This document shows, in pieces, positions 7,184 through 15,015 of a DNA stretch of 15,015 nt. Numbering within the stretch: position 1 is the first letter of the stretch; every line of letters starts with the position of its first letter. The notes beneath the pieces were generated by a model. It was not told the DNA's origin, ran no database searches, and saw nothing but the letters and a program-made list of their open reading frames with translations. A program made the position numbers and the translations under genes. Source of the DNA: Pigoraptor vietnamica (Eukaryota; Opisthokonta; Filasterea); NCBI GenBank assembly GCA_943704525.1, contig CALSCQ010001954.1, positions 1-15,015 on the forward strand, written 5' to 3'.

Positions 7184-9443
7184 ATGGATGTGGCCGAGAA
7201 CACAATCGACGCTTCTTTGGGTGCAATGGATGTCGCCGACGACACACACGACGTGTCGCTTCTTCTCGCGCTGTCGGAAGAGGTGCTCGTCCACATCGTC
7301 AAACTCGCGCGATTAACGCTCACAGATGTTGGCCACCTCCGCGCGACGTGCAAGCGCCTCTGCGACTTCTTCGACCGTATTCGCGACACGGTCGTCAACG
7401 ACTGCGTTGTGGGCGATTTGTCGCGGTACCATCCGTACGGTCACTGGGACATGGACGTTGCGGCATACAGCGGGCAATTGGAGGTGATTCAGCTGCTACA
7501 CGACGACGAGGTCAAGCGCGGTCGCGTGGCGCACTGCACAAACAAGGCGTTCGCGTTTGCGCTAGAGAGGGGCCACTGGGATATTTTCGTCTTCCTCGTC
7601 CGCAACCGACGCGATGCCTTTGTGGCCGGGGCTATGGAATTCAGCTGGGTGCTGCCGTTCGAGACCCTCACGCGCGAGCAGCTGGCGTTTCTCGTCGACG
7701 AAACTCCACAGTTGCTCAACCGCGCGCCGACTAATGCTCTTCGGTCGGCTATTGGTGTCGGCGACGCCTCTCTGGTCCAGCGTGCGCTTGAGGTGATTTT
7801 TTCCGCTCTTCCCGCGGTTCCCAATCTTCCCGCTTTAGGCGTGCAAGCGTACATAGACCTCATCGGTTACGCTGTAGAATTGTCGCAGGCCAGAGTCGAC
7901 GGGCTTAGGATCCTCGATGACGTGCTGGTCGCATGCCGCTCTCATGGGTTTGACGAAAGGGATGTCACACTCCGGCTTTTGTGCGCTGGTTACGCCGTGG
8001 AAAACTTCGACGTGGACGTTGTTCATTCGCGCGCCCTCGTTCCCATTGAAGAGTTTTGCCCCGAACAAAAGAATAAGCTGGCGACTGCGGCGGCGCGCGG
8101 GCGGCGTGCCACAGAATTGGCGCGTTTGCGCGAACTCGGGGCAAAGTGCACGGAGGCGTTCGGCAACCTCGCGGAGATTGAGCGGACCATCAATGAGGAC
8201 GGAGCGATAGCGACCGACGAGACGCTTTACGATTGCGTCATGCGCAACGATTACGTCGCCGCCGAATATGTTGCGCCGAAGCTCAGCGAGCAGTGCGCCC
8301 GCCGCTTTGCGTCCGTCATGGTGCGACTCGGGCGTGTCGATGTCCTGGAGTGGCCGTGCGTGGGAGGGAAGCTCCACGGCATGTGGTTTACGCCGATCAT
8401 CCGGATCCGCGAGTGGCATTACAAGGCTTTAGCAGTTGGGTTTTCGGCGCGACTGCCATGGCCGGTAACGCCGACGCGAGAGCTTGCCGATGCTGCCGTG
8501 CGGTTCATCAATGGCGGTCACTGTCACGTGCACGTCCACAGTAACTGGATAGCGCCCGCGATTGCCAGCGGGGACGTCGGTATGCTGCGCCATCTGTGCG
8601 AGTCCATTGACATGAAGGTCGTGTACTACGAACAGTCCACTCGAACAAGACGCGTGCGTGCGCGCGGCCGTTGCGCGCGGCCACATTGCTTTGGTGGAGT
8701 ACATGCTTGACGTCAACGCGCAGAGAGTTGCTGTTTACGACCCTTTTCCGAATTGGCGACGGTTCGACCCCGAAATCTTTCCGTTCTTTCTGTCGAACGC
8801 CCTCGAAACGGCCGTGCAGTGCGGGCACTACGCTCTCGTGCGTCTTCTCGATCGGCGGTTGCCCGGGCAAAATGCTCCCCTGGAGGCGGCCGTCACCTCG
8901 CGTCGCTGGCGTCTCGTCCGCTGGGCGCGGGACCGCGAACCCTCGCCATCACCTGAGGAGGTGGAGGCTGCCTTCGTGGCTGCTGTGCGTCACGGCCGAA
9001 TGCCGCTCGTGCGCTGGCTCTCCGAGAACTATCCGGACACGGTGCAGCAGATCGAACCCGACCGACTGCGCGGGTGCACGATGGAAGTCTTTGACATGGC
9101 GTTTTGGCGCAGTTTGCTCGAATGGAACGTTGCGTTTCGGACTGCGTTCGATTCGGACACCTTCAGCTACGACTCTCTTCTCGTGGAACGGGCGCTTGGG
9201 ATCGAGCTCGTCCGTCGGCCGCTCTGTCTCCCTTACTGGGCGATGAAAGGCCGGAGAGATGTCCTGCAAGCGGCCATCGATTTGCGGGTGCCGGTGAAGG
9301 GCCTTCCGATCGAGTGGATTGAGACTGAGCTGGCACTGACGAATCCACCCATGCTGCAGTGGGTTCGCGATGCCCTCGCTGCGAACGCCTTTGTGTTAGT
9401 TCAGAACGAAAGTGACGTCAATGAAGCGCAGTGCAGCAATTGA
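7184..9443 (+). CDS. Intronless F-box protein with degenerate ankyrin-like repeats, frameshifted
   Basis: Open from the ATG at 7184 to 8710, with the similarity continuing one base out of phase to the stop at 9441-9443; about 750 aa in all if the shift near 8625-8650 is bridged. Residues about 29-70 look like an F-box (LSEEVLVHIVKLA, then LRATCKRLCDFF), which in the family docks on Skp1 of an SCF ubiquitin ligase. Downstream come loosely spaced ankyrin-like helices: AAYSGQLEVIQLLHDD near 93, FALERGHWDIFVFL near 125, and after the shift AVARGHIALVEYML, AVQCGHYALVRLL and AVRHGRMPLVRWL. This architecture is frequent in pandoraviruses and Acanthamoeba. Unlike its neighbours it has no intron. The first 14 codons are imperfectly duplicated, so 7226 is an alternative start. 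Substrate unknown. The shift may be real decay or a sequencing error. Confidence 0.8.
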
Positions 9444-9817
9444 CTGCCATGTCACCAATTTGTGTCCATTTAGCCATTCATTCAAAGGGCAGTAGGGCCA
9501 CGCCAGTGGTGCTGTGGGTTGCATGTGTGCTGCATAAGCGCTACACACATTAGTTAATTAAGATTCAAGTCAGCCTGGAAAAAGAGACAAGCCTCAGCGG
9601 CCATCAGAACACTTGTGTGCACTACTAGCACAATCAACACGCGCACGTTCGAGTCCCCAAGTGTGCCACTACTAATACAATCAACACGCGCACGTTCGAG
9701 TCCCTTGCCAACTCTGCGGTCCGAATCAGCGTACGCATACCCACATCCGCGCATGTATTTACGCCTTGCCCTTCCAAAACAGCAAGCCGACGACAGCGCG
9801 CGTGGTCCAACAGCCTG
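9444..9817. other. convergent 3' spacer of the F-box gene and the acid phosphatase
   Basis: 374 bp between two converging stop codons. Holds a tandem duplication (9615-9704) and otherwise unremarkable, relatively A/T-rich DNA (for example TTAGTTAATTAAGATTC near 9550). No AATAAA is visible on either strand and no coding domain. Confidence 0.6.
9615..9704. repeat. two-copy ~46-bp tandem duplication
   Basis: Copies at about 9615-9657 and 9661-9704. A 26-base core starting AATCAACACGCGCACG is identical at 9632-9657 and 9679-9704; the 5' part differs at a few bases and by one inserted C. Confidence 0.9.
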
Positions 9818-11367
9818 TCACTGAGCAGGGCGGTCGCCGAACTGCTTCGACATCATCATGCGACGCTCCACGCGTCGCTGGCGGCCGACCATTTCGTACC
9901 TATCATGCATGCGGCCCTGCCACTCGCGCGCACGCACCGCCCACACCGCCGTGAAGTCGTCGGCCGCAGGCACGGCGCACGCGGCAGCCCGCGGCCCGTC
10001 GACCATCGACGACACAAAGGAACGCACGCGCGCGAGCGGGCACACGTCGCCAGGGCACCCGGGAAGCACGCCGACCTGACCGTTGTACAGCACGCGCACG
10101 GACCACCCGTCGTCGCCGTTGTCAGACGCAACCGCGCTGCGCCACAGCTCGAATATGGCGTGAGACGCATACGGCGGCCAGTTCCCGCCGAGCGAGAGGG
10201 CGGATATGAGCGGCGCAAGCGTCGAATCGTGCCCAGAGTACACGGCGTAACGCGCGCGCGAACGCCCCGCAATAACGTCATCCACGTGCGCGAGCAGCGT
10301 CTGCATGAAGGGCTGCATCGCAAGGCGGGACATCTGGACGGGATTCGAGTAGTTGCTGTCGTAGTTGGCGTAGTCGGTCATCAGGGCGTAATCGGCAGGG
10401 TCGACGGGGAACGGCATGCGGTTGCACATTTTGCCCCACGCGTTGTCCTTGACGGTCGTCGGGTTCACGCTCGGCCCCGGCGTCACGTTCAGCGCGGGCG
10501 CCATGCGTTGCACGAGGACGGCGAACTTGTCAAGGAACGCGACGTACTCTGGCGCGGCGTAAATCTCCTTCTCGATCTGCGCGAGCTTGGGACAAAGCGT
10601 GTCGCTCGGCACCATCTCGTCGTTGCCGTACTGCCGCGTGTGCACGGGGATCGTGAACCGGTGCGAACGGCCGCACTTGCTCGCCACCTTTCCGGGCTCC
10701 TGGAGCTCTTCGTCGAAGAGGCCGAGAATCTACGCGAGAGACGGCCCAAATTTCAGTGTGCCATTTCACATAGAGATTTGTAAGAGGCAGGGCGGCAGAC
10801 AATGACGAGAAATCGCGCAACAACAAAACACGAAGTAGCGTGCGCGCTCCTACTCACGTGCGACTCGGCGGACTGCTGCGTGCGCCACGTGTCCGTCGCG
10901 CGCACGTACAGCTCGTCGTCGAGGCGGCAGATCGACGGCAACACGGACGTCGCGCCGTACCTCGCGCGAAGGGCGCGACCGAGAGCGCGGTGCTGCCCAG
11001 CGCCCCGCTCCGTCAACTGGCACAGCATGCAATTGCCGGCCCACGACTGTCCCTCCGTGTACGTCTTGGCAAATAGCAAGGGACGGTGCGAGTACTCGCT
11101 CGCGTCCGCATCGGTCCCGTCGTAGATGGACGGCACTTCCGACGACGTCATCGGGCAAGACCACACCGTCGGGTCGTTAGTGATGGGATTGCACGGCACG
11201 CGGTCGCCATGTCGCGTTACGATTTGCACCGCATGCAGCTCAAGGCCCGCAGGCGCGTCGAGGGGGCCGGGGAGGGGCGCTCCGCAGTAGTTGTATTCTT
11301 CTGCGGTAGCGAGGGACGCCGCACACGCGAGGAGCAGTGCCAAGACGATATCCCGCGGAATCGCCAT
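9818..11367 (-). CDS. Secreted histidine acid phosphatase, two exons
   Basis: Branch-2 histidine phosphatase that hydrolyses phosphomonoesters by a phosphohistidine intermediate, expected in lysosome-like vesicles or outside the cell. Exons 11367-10858 (170 codons) and 10729-9818 join in phase 0 across a GTGAGT/TAG intron, giving 473 aa. Residues 1 to about 22 form a signal peptide (MAIPRDIVLALLLACAASLA). The catalytic motif is TRHGDRVP with RHG at 52-54. The second conserved block, VRATDTWRTQQSAESH, ends exactly at the intron and continues with ILGLFDEE as in prostatic and lysosomal acid phosphatases. The proton-donor HD is in YSGHDSTLAP at about 337-338. Asn-Val-Thr and Asn-Tyr-Ser are possible N-glycosylation sites. 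No C-terminal membrane segment is seen, so a soluble enzyme is likely. The substrate (protein, phosphoxylose, phytate or other) cannot be told. The first in-frame ATG with a good signal peptide was chosen. Confidence 0.92.
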
Positions 11368-11410
11368 GTTCACTCACATCGACAACGAAAGGCGACAGGG
11401 AACCACGCGG

Positions 11411-11530
11411 AACACTGAGAAGAAAGACAAATGCGAACGCAAAACAAATAGAGAGGGAGAGGGGAAACCTGCGAAACACTGCGCAGAAAGACCAACACGA
11501 ACGCAAACGAAAATAAAGAGAGAGAACACG
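11411..11530. repeat. degenerate 64-bp tandem duplication in the phosphatase upstream region
   Basis: AACACTGAGAAGAAAGAC at 11411 and AACACTGCGCAGAAAGAC at 11475 start two copies. Both continue with CGAACGCAAA, then an AAATA(A)AGAGAG purine run. The second copy is diverged and the boundaries are approximate. Confidence 0.7.
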
Positions 11531-11679
11531 AGCAACGGCAACGGCAAAGAAAGGGCATGTGACCTTCGAGGTAACTAGCCATACTACTACTAACTCGTTT
11601 TCATTTTATGTAGCTCTGCATGAGATGAGTAGGATCTAATTAATCACTCAAAGTGAATATTAGAATATTACGTTACCAG

Positions 11680-11730
11680 TGACGTCACGACCATCATCAC
11701 GTCAGTGACGTCACGAGCAATCGTCACGTG
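11680..11730 (+). promoter_or_regulatory. two CRE palindromes and an E-box upstream of the LicD-like gene
   Basis: TGACGTCA occurs exactly at 11680-11687 and 11706-11713, each within AGTGACGTCACGA, 26 bp apart, with a further ACGTCA half-site between. CACGTG follows at 11725-11730. The cluster is about 105-155 bp upstream of the ATG. bZIP/bHLH binding is inferred from motif only. Confidence 0.5.
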
Positions 11731-11834
11731 CACGGCGACAAATCAACTGCGGTTTGCACACAAAGCGCAACCTCCTCCTCACCTTTGTTTCGAAGTTTCA
11801 TCCTCCGCCTTTTGCGTGCCACGTGCGTCCGTCC

Positions 11835-13306
11835 ATGCGCTACGGCAAAATGACGACCCCCCGCGGCCAGGCCACCCGCAGCGGCAGTCCGCCGGGCACA
11901 CTCGCAAGCATGCGCGCCACCCTCAAGGGCCGGCCCATCCTCCGCCGCACTCTCCTCATCTTCTTTGTTCTTGCGGCCGTCGAAGTGGTGCTGCGCGTGG
12001 GGAAGATCGACACGCTGCACGTGCACCAGGTCCCGCGGGCGCTCGCAGGCTACCTGTACATTGGGGAGCCGTGCTCCACTTCGGAGAAGGACCTCAAGGT
12101 GGGCGATGGCGACCGTTGTGACGTGTTTTCGTGTGAGTGCACGTTTCACGTGTTTGTGGGCGGGTGGCGTGTTGGGGTGTCGTTCGTGCTGCTGTGTGTG
12201 CTTGTCTCCGTGCTTTGTCTCGGTGTTGGAAGGGGTGTTGTTCTGTCTGTGGGCGGCGTGATGCGCCGTGATGCTGTCTTCGGTCCCTCACCGCCGCATG
12301 GGAACAGGATCTCGAGCGCCTCGTGCTCGAAACGGACGACGCGTGCAATAAGCGCAAGATCAAGTGCTGGGCTGACTTTGGCACGCTGCTGGGGTCCAAT
12401 CGTCACGGTGGCGTCATTCCGTGGGACACCGACTCGGACTACAGCGCCATGTTCAAGGACCGCGAAGTTCTGAAGAGCGAATTGGAGTCACGCGGCCTCA
12501 AGGTCGTCGAAAAGTGGGCATTGCGTGGTGTGCTTATGTTTGATGTGTGTGTGTGCGTGTGTGCGTGTCCGTGTCCGTGTGCGTGGCGTGTATGTGTGTG
12601 TGGGGGGGGGGGGGTGTGGGTGTTTGTGTGCGTGTGTGTGTGTGTGTGTGCGTGCGCGCGCGTGTGTGTGTGTGCGTGCGTGCGTGTGTGCGTGCGTGCG
12701 TGTGCGTGTGTGCGTGTACGTGTGCTTGTGTGCGTGTGCGTGTGCGTGTGTGTGTGTGTGTGTGCGTGTGCGTGTGCGTGTGCGTGTGCGTGTGCGTGTG
12801 TTGTGTGAGTGAGTGAGTGTGTGTGCGTGTGTGTGTGTGCGTATGTCGTGTAAATGTATGTGTGTGCGTGGTTACGTGCGATGTTATTACCGTTGCCACT
12901 ACTCACCGCCTCCCACTCGTCCAGAGACGGCTGCCGCCTGCAGGCGTGGTTCCCCGACAACCCTCCCCGCAACATCGACATCTTCCTACACGAGATCCGC
13001 GAGAGCGACAACATGGTCGTCCGCTGCGACATCAACGACATTGAGCGGTACCAATTCCCGGCGCATTACATTGAGCCCCTCGAGCAGGCGCCCTTTGGGG
13101 CGGACGGTCGCACCGTCAACGCCCCCAACCACATCCAAGACTTTCTCGTCATTCGCTTTTCGTACACGCACAATTTTGTCGTCCCGCGCAAGTTTCGGTG
13201 TTACTTTACGTCGCCCAAGCTGTTCCTGACGCTGCTCATCATTCTCGCCATCACCGTCGTCCCGCTCGGCTTTGTTCTCTATCTCCTCTGCCGCACTGTG
13301 TGGTAG
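11835..13306 (+). CDS. LicD/fukutin-family membrane phosphotransferase-like protein, three exons
   Basis: LicD-fold proteins move phospho-linked groups: phosphocholine in bacterial LicD, ribitol phosphate in fukutin and FKRP. Exons 11835-12098, 12308-12513 and 12925-13306 join with matching phases (0, then 2) to give 283 aa. Residues about 39-54 form an N-terminal membrane anchor after a basic tail (RPILRR), as in type II Golgi proteins. The core begins [19 protein letters not shown] at about 109-127 and runs into the acidic metal-binding DTDSDY (128-133). NIDIFLHE (about 173-180) and [10 protein letters not shown] (about 222-231) follow, as expected for the family. A second hydrophobic segment lies at about 255-278, next to the C-terminus. 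The exon 1 donor is GTGGGC and the exon 2 donor GTGGGC. The start is the first ATG in frame; Met6 and Met26 also precede the anchor. The transferred group and acceptor are unknown. Confidence 0.88.
12541..12850. repeat. long (TG)n/(CGTG)n microsatellite with G13 in LicD-like intron 2
   Basis: About 300 bp of TG, TGCG and CGTG units fill most of the 411-nt intron 12514-12924, interrupted by a G13 run at 12602-12614. Alternating purine-pyrimidine sequence of this length can adopt Z-DNA. It gives spurious Cys/Val or Thr/His open frames. Confidence 0.95.
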
Positions 13307-13563
13307 GCGTCGTTGTGTGCCCTCCTCCAAGTCCCTCGCGTGCAACCGCTGCGTGCGCTGCGTTGCGTCAACTGTCTTTGCATTCACCCATACATATTAA
13401 GCCTCAGATCGGTTGAATACGGTGCATGTGCATGTGCGGGTGTGTGTGTGTGGGCGGGTGTGTGTGTGCGGGTGTGTGTGTGTGTGTGCGTGCGTGCCCG
13501 TCTGAACCTACAACTCTGGCAGTCCCCTTCGGCAACCGGGACTTCGTCCTCACTGGCCACGAG

Positions 13564-13607
<44 letters not shown>

Positions 13608-13752
13608 GCGTGCGTGCCCGTCTGAACCTACAACTCTGGCAAGCCCCTTCGGCAACCGGGACTTCGTCCTCACTGGCCACGAGTCACTGTGTTTTTATAA
13701 TGTGTAAGCAAGCCACGCACGCGCCCATCGATGTCTGTGCAGGACAATTCCG
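13307..13752. other. convergent 3' spacer of the LicD-like and coiled-coil genes
   Basis: 446 bp between converging stop codons. Dominated by TG microsatellites and a 120-bp-period duplication. No poly(A) hexamer AATAAA is seen on the plus strand; ATTAAG near 13397 is the nearest A/T-rich site. No coding domain. Confidence 0.6.
13489..13685. repeat. 120-bp-period tandem duplication with TG tracts
   Basis: CGTGCGTGCCCGTCTGAACC starts at 13489 and again at 13609. About 77 bp, ending GGCCACGAGTC at 13565 and 13685, are the same in both copies except two adjacent-region changes (GGCAGTCCCC against GGCAAGCCCC). A pure TG tract separates the copies and another precedes the first. Confidence 0.95.
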
Positions 13753-14875
13753 CTACTGCTGCGCAATGCTCCGGCGCCGCGCCTCCTTCGCCACATCCTG
13801 CGAACGTGAGGGATTATTGGTCGCCTTAGTACACGTACTTACAAACACCCTTTCCCCTCGCACACACATCCGCACACACATGCAGACGCACGCAAACACG
13901 CACACGTACACCCGTCCGCATGCGCGAACCCACCTGGCCAATCGACGCGCGCCGCTGGCGGACTTCCTGGGGTTCCTTGCCGGCCATGATGCGCTCCTGG
14001 CGTTCGCGCTCGGCGGCAATGTCCGCCTCCTGCATCGCCTTCTGCCGCTCAACTTCCGCCGCAGCCTCCGCAGCCTTCGCGTGTGGGCAATAACACACGA
14101 GTTTAGGGTCCGTTGAGAACACACGCACGCAGCGCAAGAGTTATAGGCCCGGTATCATGCACTGACGAGGCGTGGAGTGCTTCCCACAGGCGCCAGAGTT
14201 GCGAAGGAAGCACACTCGGTCGATCTCGCAGAAACAGAACCCAAGCAGGTGTTCATGCTAACGGTCTCACCTTGAGCTCGGCCACGCGCCGCTCCTTCTC
14301 CTCGTCCTCCTCGCGGTCGGCAATCTGTCCGTTGCGGCGACGCACCGCCTCTTCCTGCGCCTCGCTCTTGGCAGCCTCGAGAATGCGACGCTGGCGCTCG
14401 GCCTCCATCGCCTGGTCCGCCTGTAACATGGGACAAAGTGCGTCACGCCATGCAAATTGCGTCACCACAATGACGCGTCGAACTGACACTTGTACACTCG
14501 CTGCACTCTCTCGCAATTAGCGCGGCTCACTCGTGAGGCACAGAGAACAAGAAAGCAGCGCATCCACACAAAAGACCATTCACTCGTACCTTGAGGGCGG
14601 CCTTGTGCTGCTCGGCAGCGTCCTTCCGCTCGAGCTGCTGCTCCTCCTCGATTTGCCGCTTGCGCTGCAGTGGGCAGAGGCAAATTGTTGGTCAGCACGC
14701 ATGCACGGGGTCGACCAAGTGCACATAGGCATTGCCATCGTCGGCTCAACTACTCGTCCCCTCCCCGCCCCGGAAAACCACGGCACCGCACCTCGTCTTC
14801 CTGCGCGTGGACGGCCATGCGCTTGGATGCCGCGCGCAGCATTTCCTCCTTCAAGTGCGTGTCAGAGTCCTTGCC
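13753..14875 (-). CDS. Charged coiled-coil protein, last five exons, 5' end not found
   Basis: Not assigned to a family. Exons on the minus strand: 14875-14792 (28 codons), 14664-14590 (25), 14420-14271 (50), 14074-13934 (47) and 13797-13753 (14 plus stop). Every junction is phase 0 with GT-AG borders (GTGCGG, GTACGA, GTGAGA, GTGGGT donors). The 164 visible residues are nearly all Glu, Arg, Lys, Ala and Gln, with motifs such as RKRQIEEEQQLERKD, AERQRRILEAA and EERE-like runs, so a long single helix or coiled coil is expected. Near the end, RRASIG and RRRSIAQQ are good basophilic-kinase (PKA-like) sites. The upstream exon may end at 14972 (GTATGC donor, TSLLR before it) or lie beyond the edge. 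A cytoskeletal or scaffold role is possible but not shown. Confidence 0.75.
13857..13918. repeat. CA-rich microsatellite in the last intron of the coiled-coil gene
   Basis: Interrupted ACACAC/ACGCAC units inside intron 13933-13798. On the transcript strand it reads as a TG-rich run just downstream of the donor. Confidence 0.8.
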
Positions 14876-14984
14876 CTGCGCACGTTCAGGACAGCGTTGT
14901 TGAGTGTGAGTTGCGCGTGCAGAGATATCTGACAAGACGGAGCATGTGCCAATATGCCGTTCAATGCATACCCGTAGGAGACTA

Positions 14985-15015
14985 GTCCCCCCAACCAACC
15001 AACCAACCCCCCCCC
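14985..15015. repeat. C-run and (CCAA)4 at the right edge
   Basis: C6, then four CCAA/AACC units, then C9 at the very end; the left edge begins with G8. Likely contig ends stopped at homopolymers. It is not a known telomere repeat. Confidence 0.7.

Larger units (their letters stand above)
11368..11834. promoter_or_regulatory. divergent promoter region, acid phosphatase (minus) and LicD-like gene (plus)
   Basis: 467 bp. The phosphatase side is purine-rich and carries a degenerate 64-bp repeat (11411-11530). An A/T-rich centre (about 11578-11675) follows, then a CRE/E-box cluster on the LicD side. The pyrimidine-rich stretch just before the LicD ATG may be its 5' UTR. Confidence 0.5.

Noticed and set aside
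8542-8635. A short intron to explain the frame change in the F-box gene (donor GTAACT, acceptor AACAG)
   Set aside because: It would remove a good ankyrin-like helix pair (NWIAPAIASGDVGMLRHL) and would be smaller than every other intron here; a single-base shift is simpler.
9641-9704. GTTCGAGTCC twice, tRNA B-box-like
   Set aside because: The flanking bases do not form a T-stem, and no A box or cloverleaf is present upstream.
9905-10783. 292-codon plus-strand open frame opposite the acid phosphatase
   Set aside because: His/Arg-rich antisense shadow of exon 2, and it runs across the intron border.
11725-11730. CACGTG E-boxes (also at 7044) as specific regulatory sites
   Set aside because: CACGTG-like sequence is common in this CG- and CACA-rich DNA, so I list it only as part of the neighbouring CRE clusters.
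12439-13041. 200-codon Thr/His-rich minus-strand frame, and Cys/Val-rich plus-strand frames, in the TG repeat
   Set aside because: Simple-sequence translation only; the region is an intron between two LicD exons.
14985-15015. Telomere at the right edge
   Set aside because: CCAA units with C runs do not match TTAGGG-type repeats and only four units exist; a gene also appears to run towards the edge.

Overview
The window looks like nuclear DNA of a GC-rich, intron-dense protist. Six of the seven genes are eukaryotic families. Five are visibly split by introns of about 125-410 bp, and I could reconstruct their exons with matching phases; the sixth (NTF2-like) is cut by the left edge. Short spacers carry many microsatellites and long G/C runs. 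An intronless F-box gene with ankyrin-like repeats resembles proteins expanded in pandoraviruses and in their amoeba hosts. Together with the base composition this makes an Acanthamoeba-like amoebozoan my best guess; the genus is an inference, not shown. Both window ends fall in G or C runs, so this may be a whole small contig.

Layout from left to right: (1) first exon of an NTF2/NXT-type transport factor, minus strand, cut by the left edge; (2) a six-exon biotin-protein ligase, minus strand, 737 aa, with an amidotransferase-like N-domain, a likely mitochondrial presequence and one GC-AG intron; (3) a five-exon RBM39/CAPER-type splicing factor, minus strand, 507 aa, with an RS region, two RRMs and a C-terminal UHM; (4) an intronless F-box/ankyrin-like gene, plus strand, interrupted by one frameshift; (5) a two-exon secreted histidine acid phosphatase, minus strand, 473 aa; (6) a three-exon LicD/fukutin-type membrane protein, plus strand, 283 aa; (7) the last five exons of a charged coiled-coil protein, minus strand, running towards the right edge.

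The genes do not form a pathway; this is ordinary eukaryotic gene packing. Biotin ligase, RBM39 and the NTF2-like gene are housekeeping. The phosphatase and the LicD-like protein both belong to the secretory route and are transcribed divergently from one 467-bp spacer. The F-box gene is the outlier: no introns, degenerate ankyrin-like repeats, a duplicated start region and a frameshift. Non-coding points of note are exact TGACGTCA palindromes upstream of two genes, several local tandem duplications of 46-120 bp in spacers and introns, a 20-base G tract, and long TG/GA microsatellites. I saw no bacterial operon, CRISPR array, rRNA, convincing tRNA or transposase.
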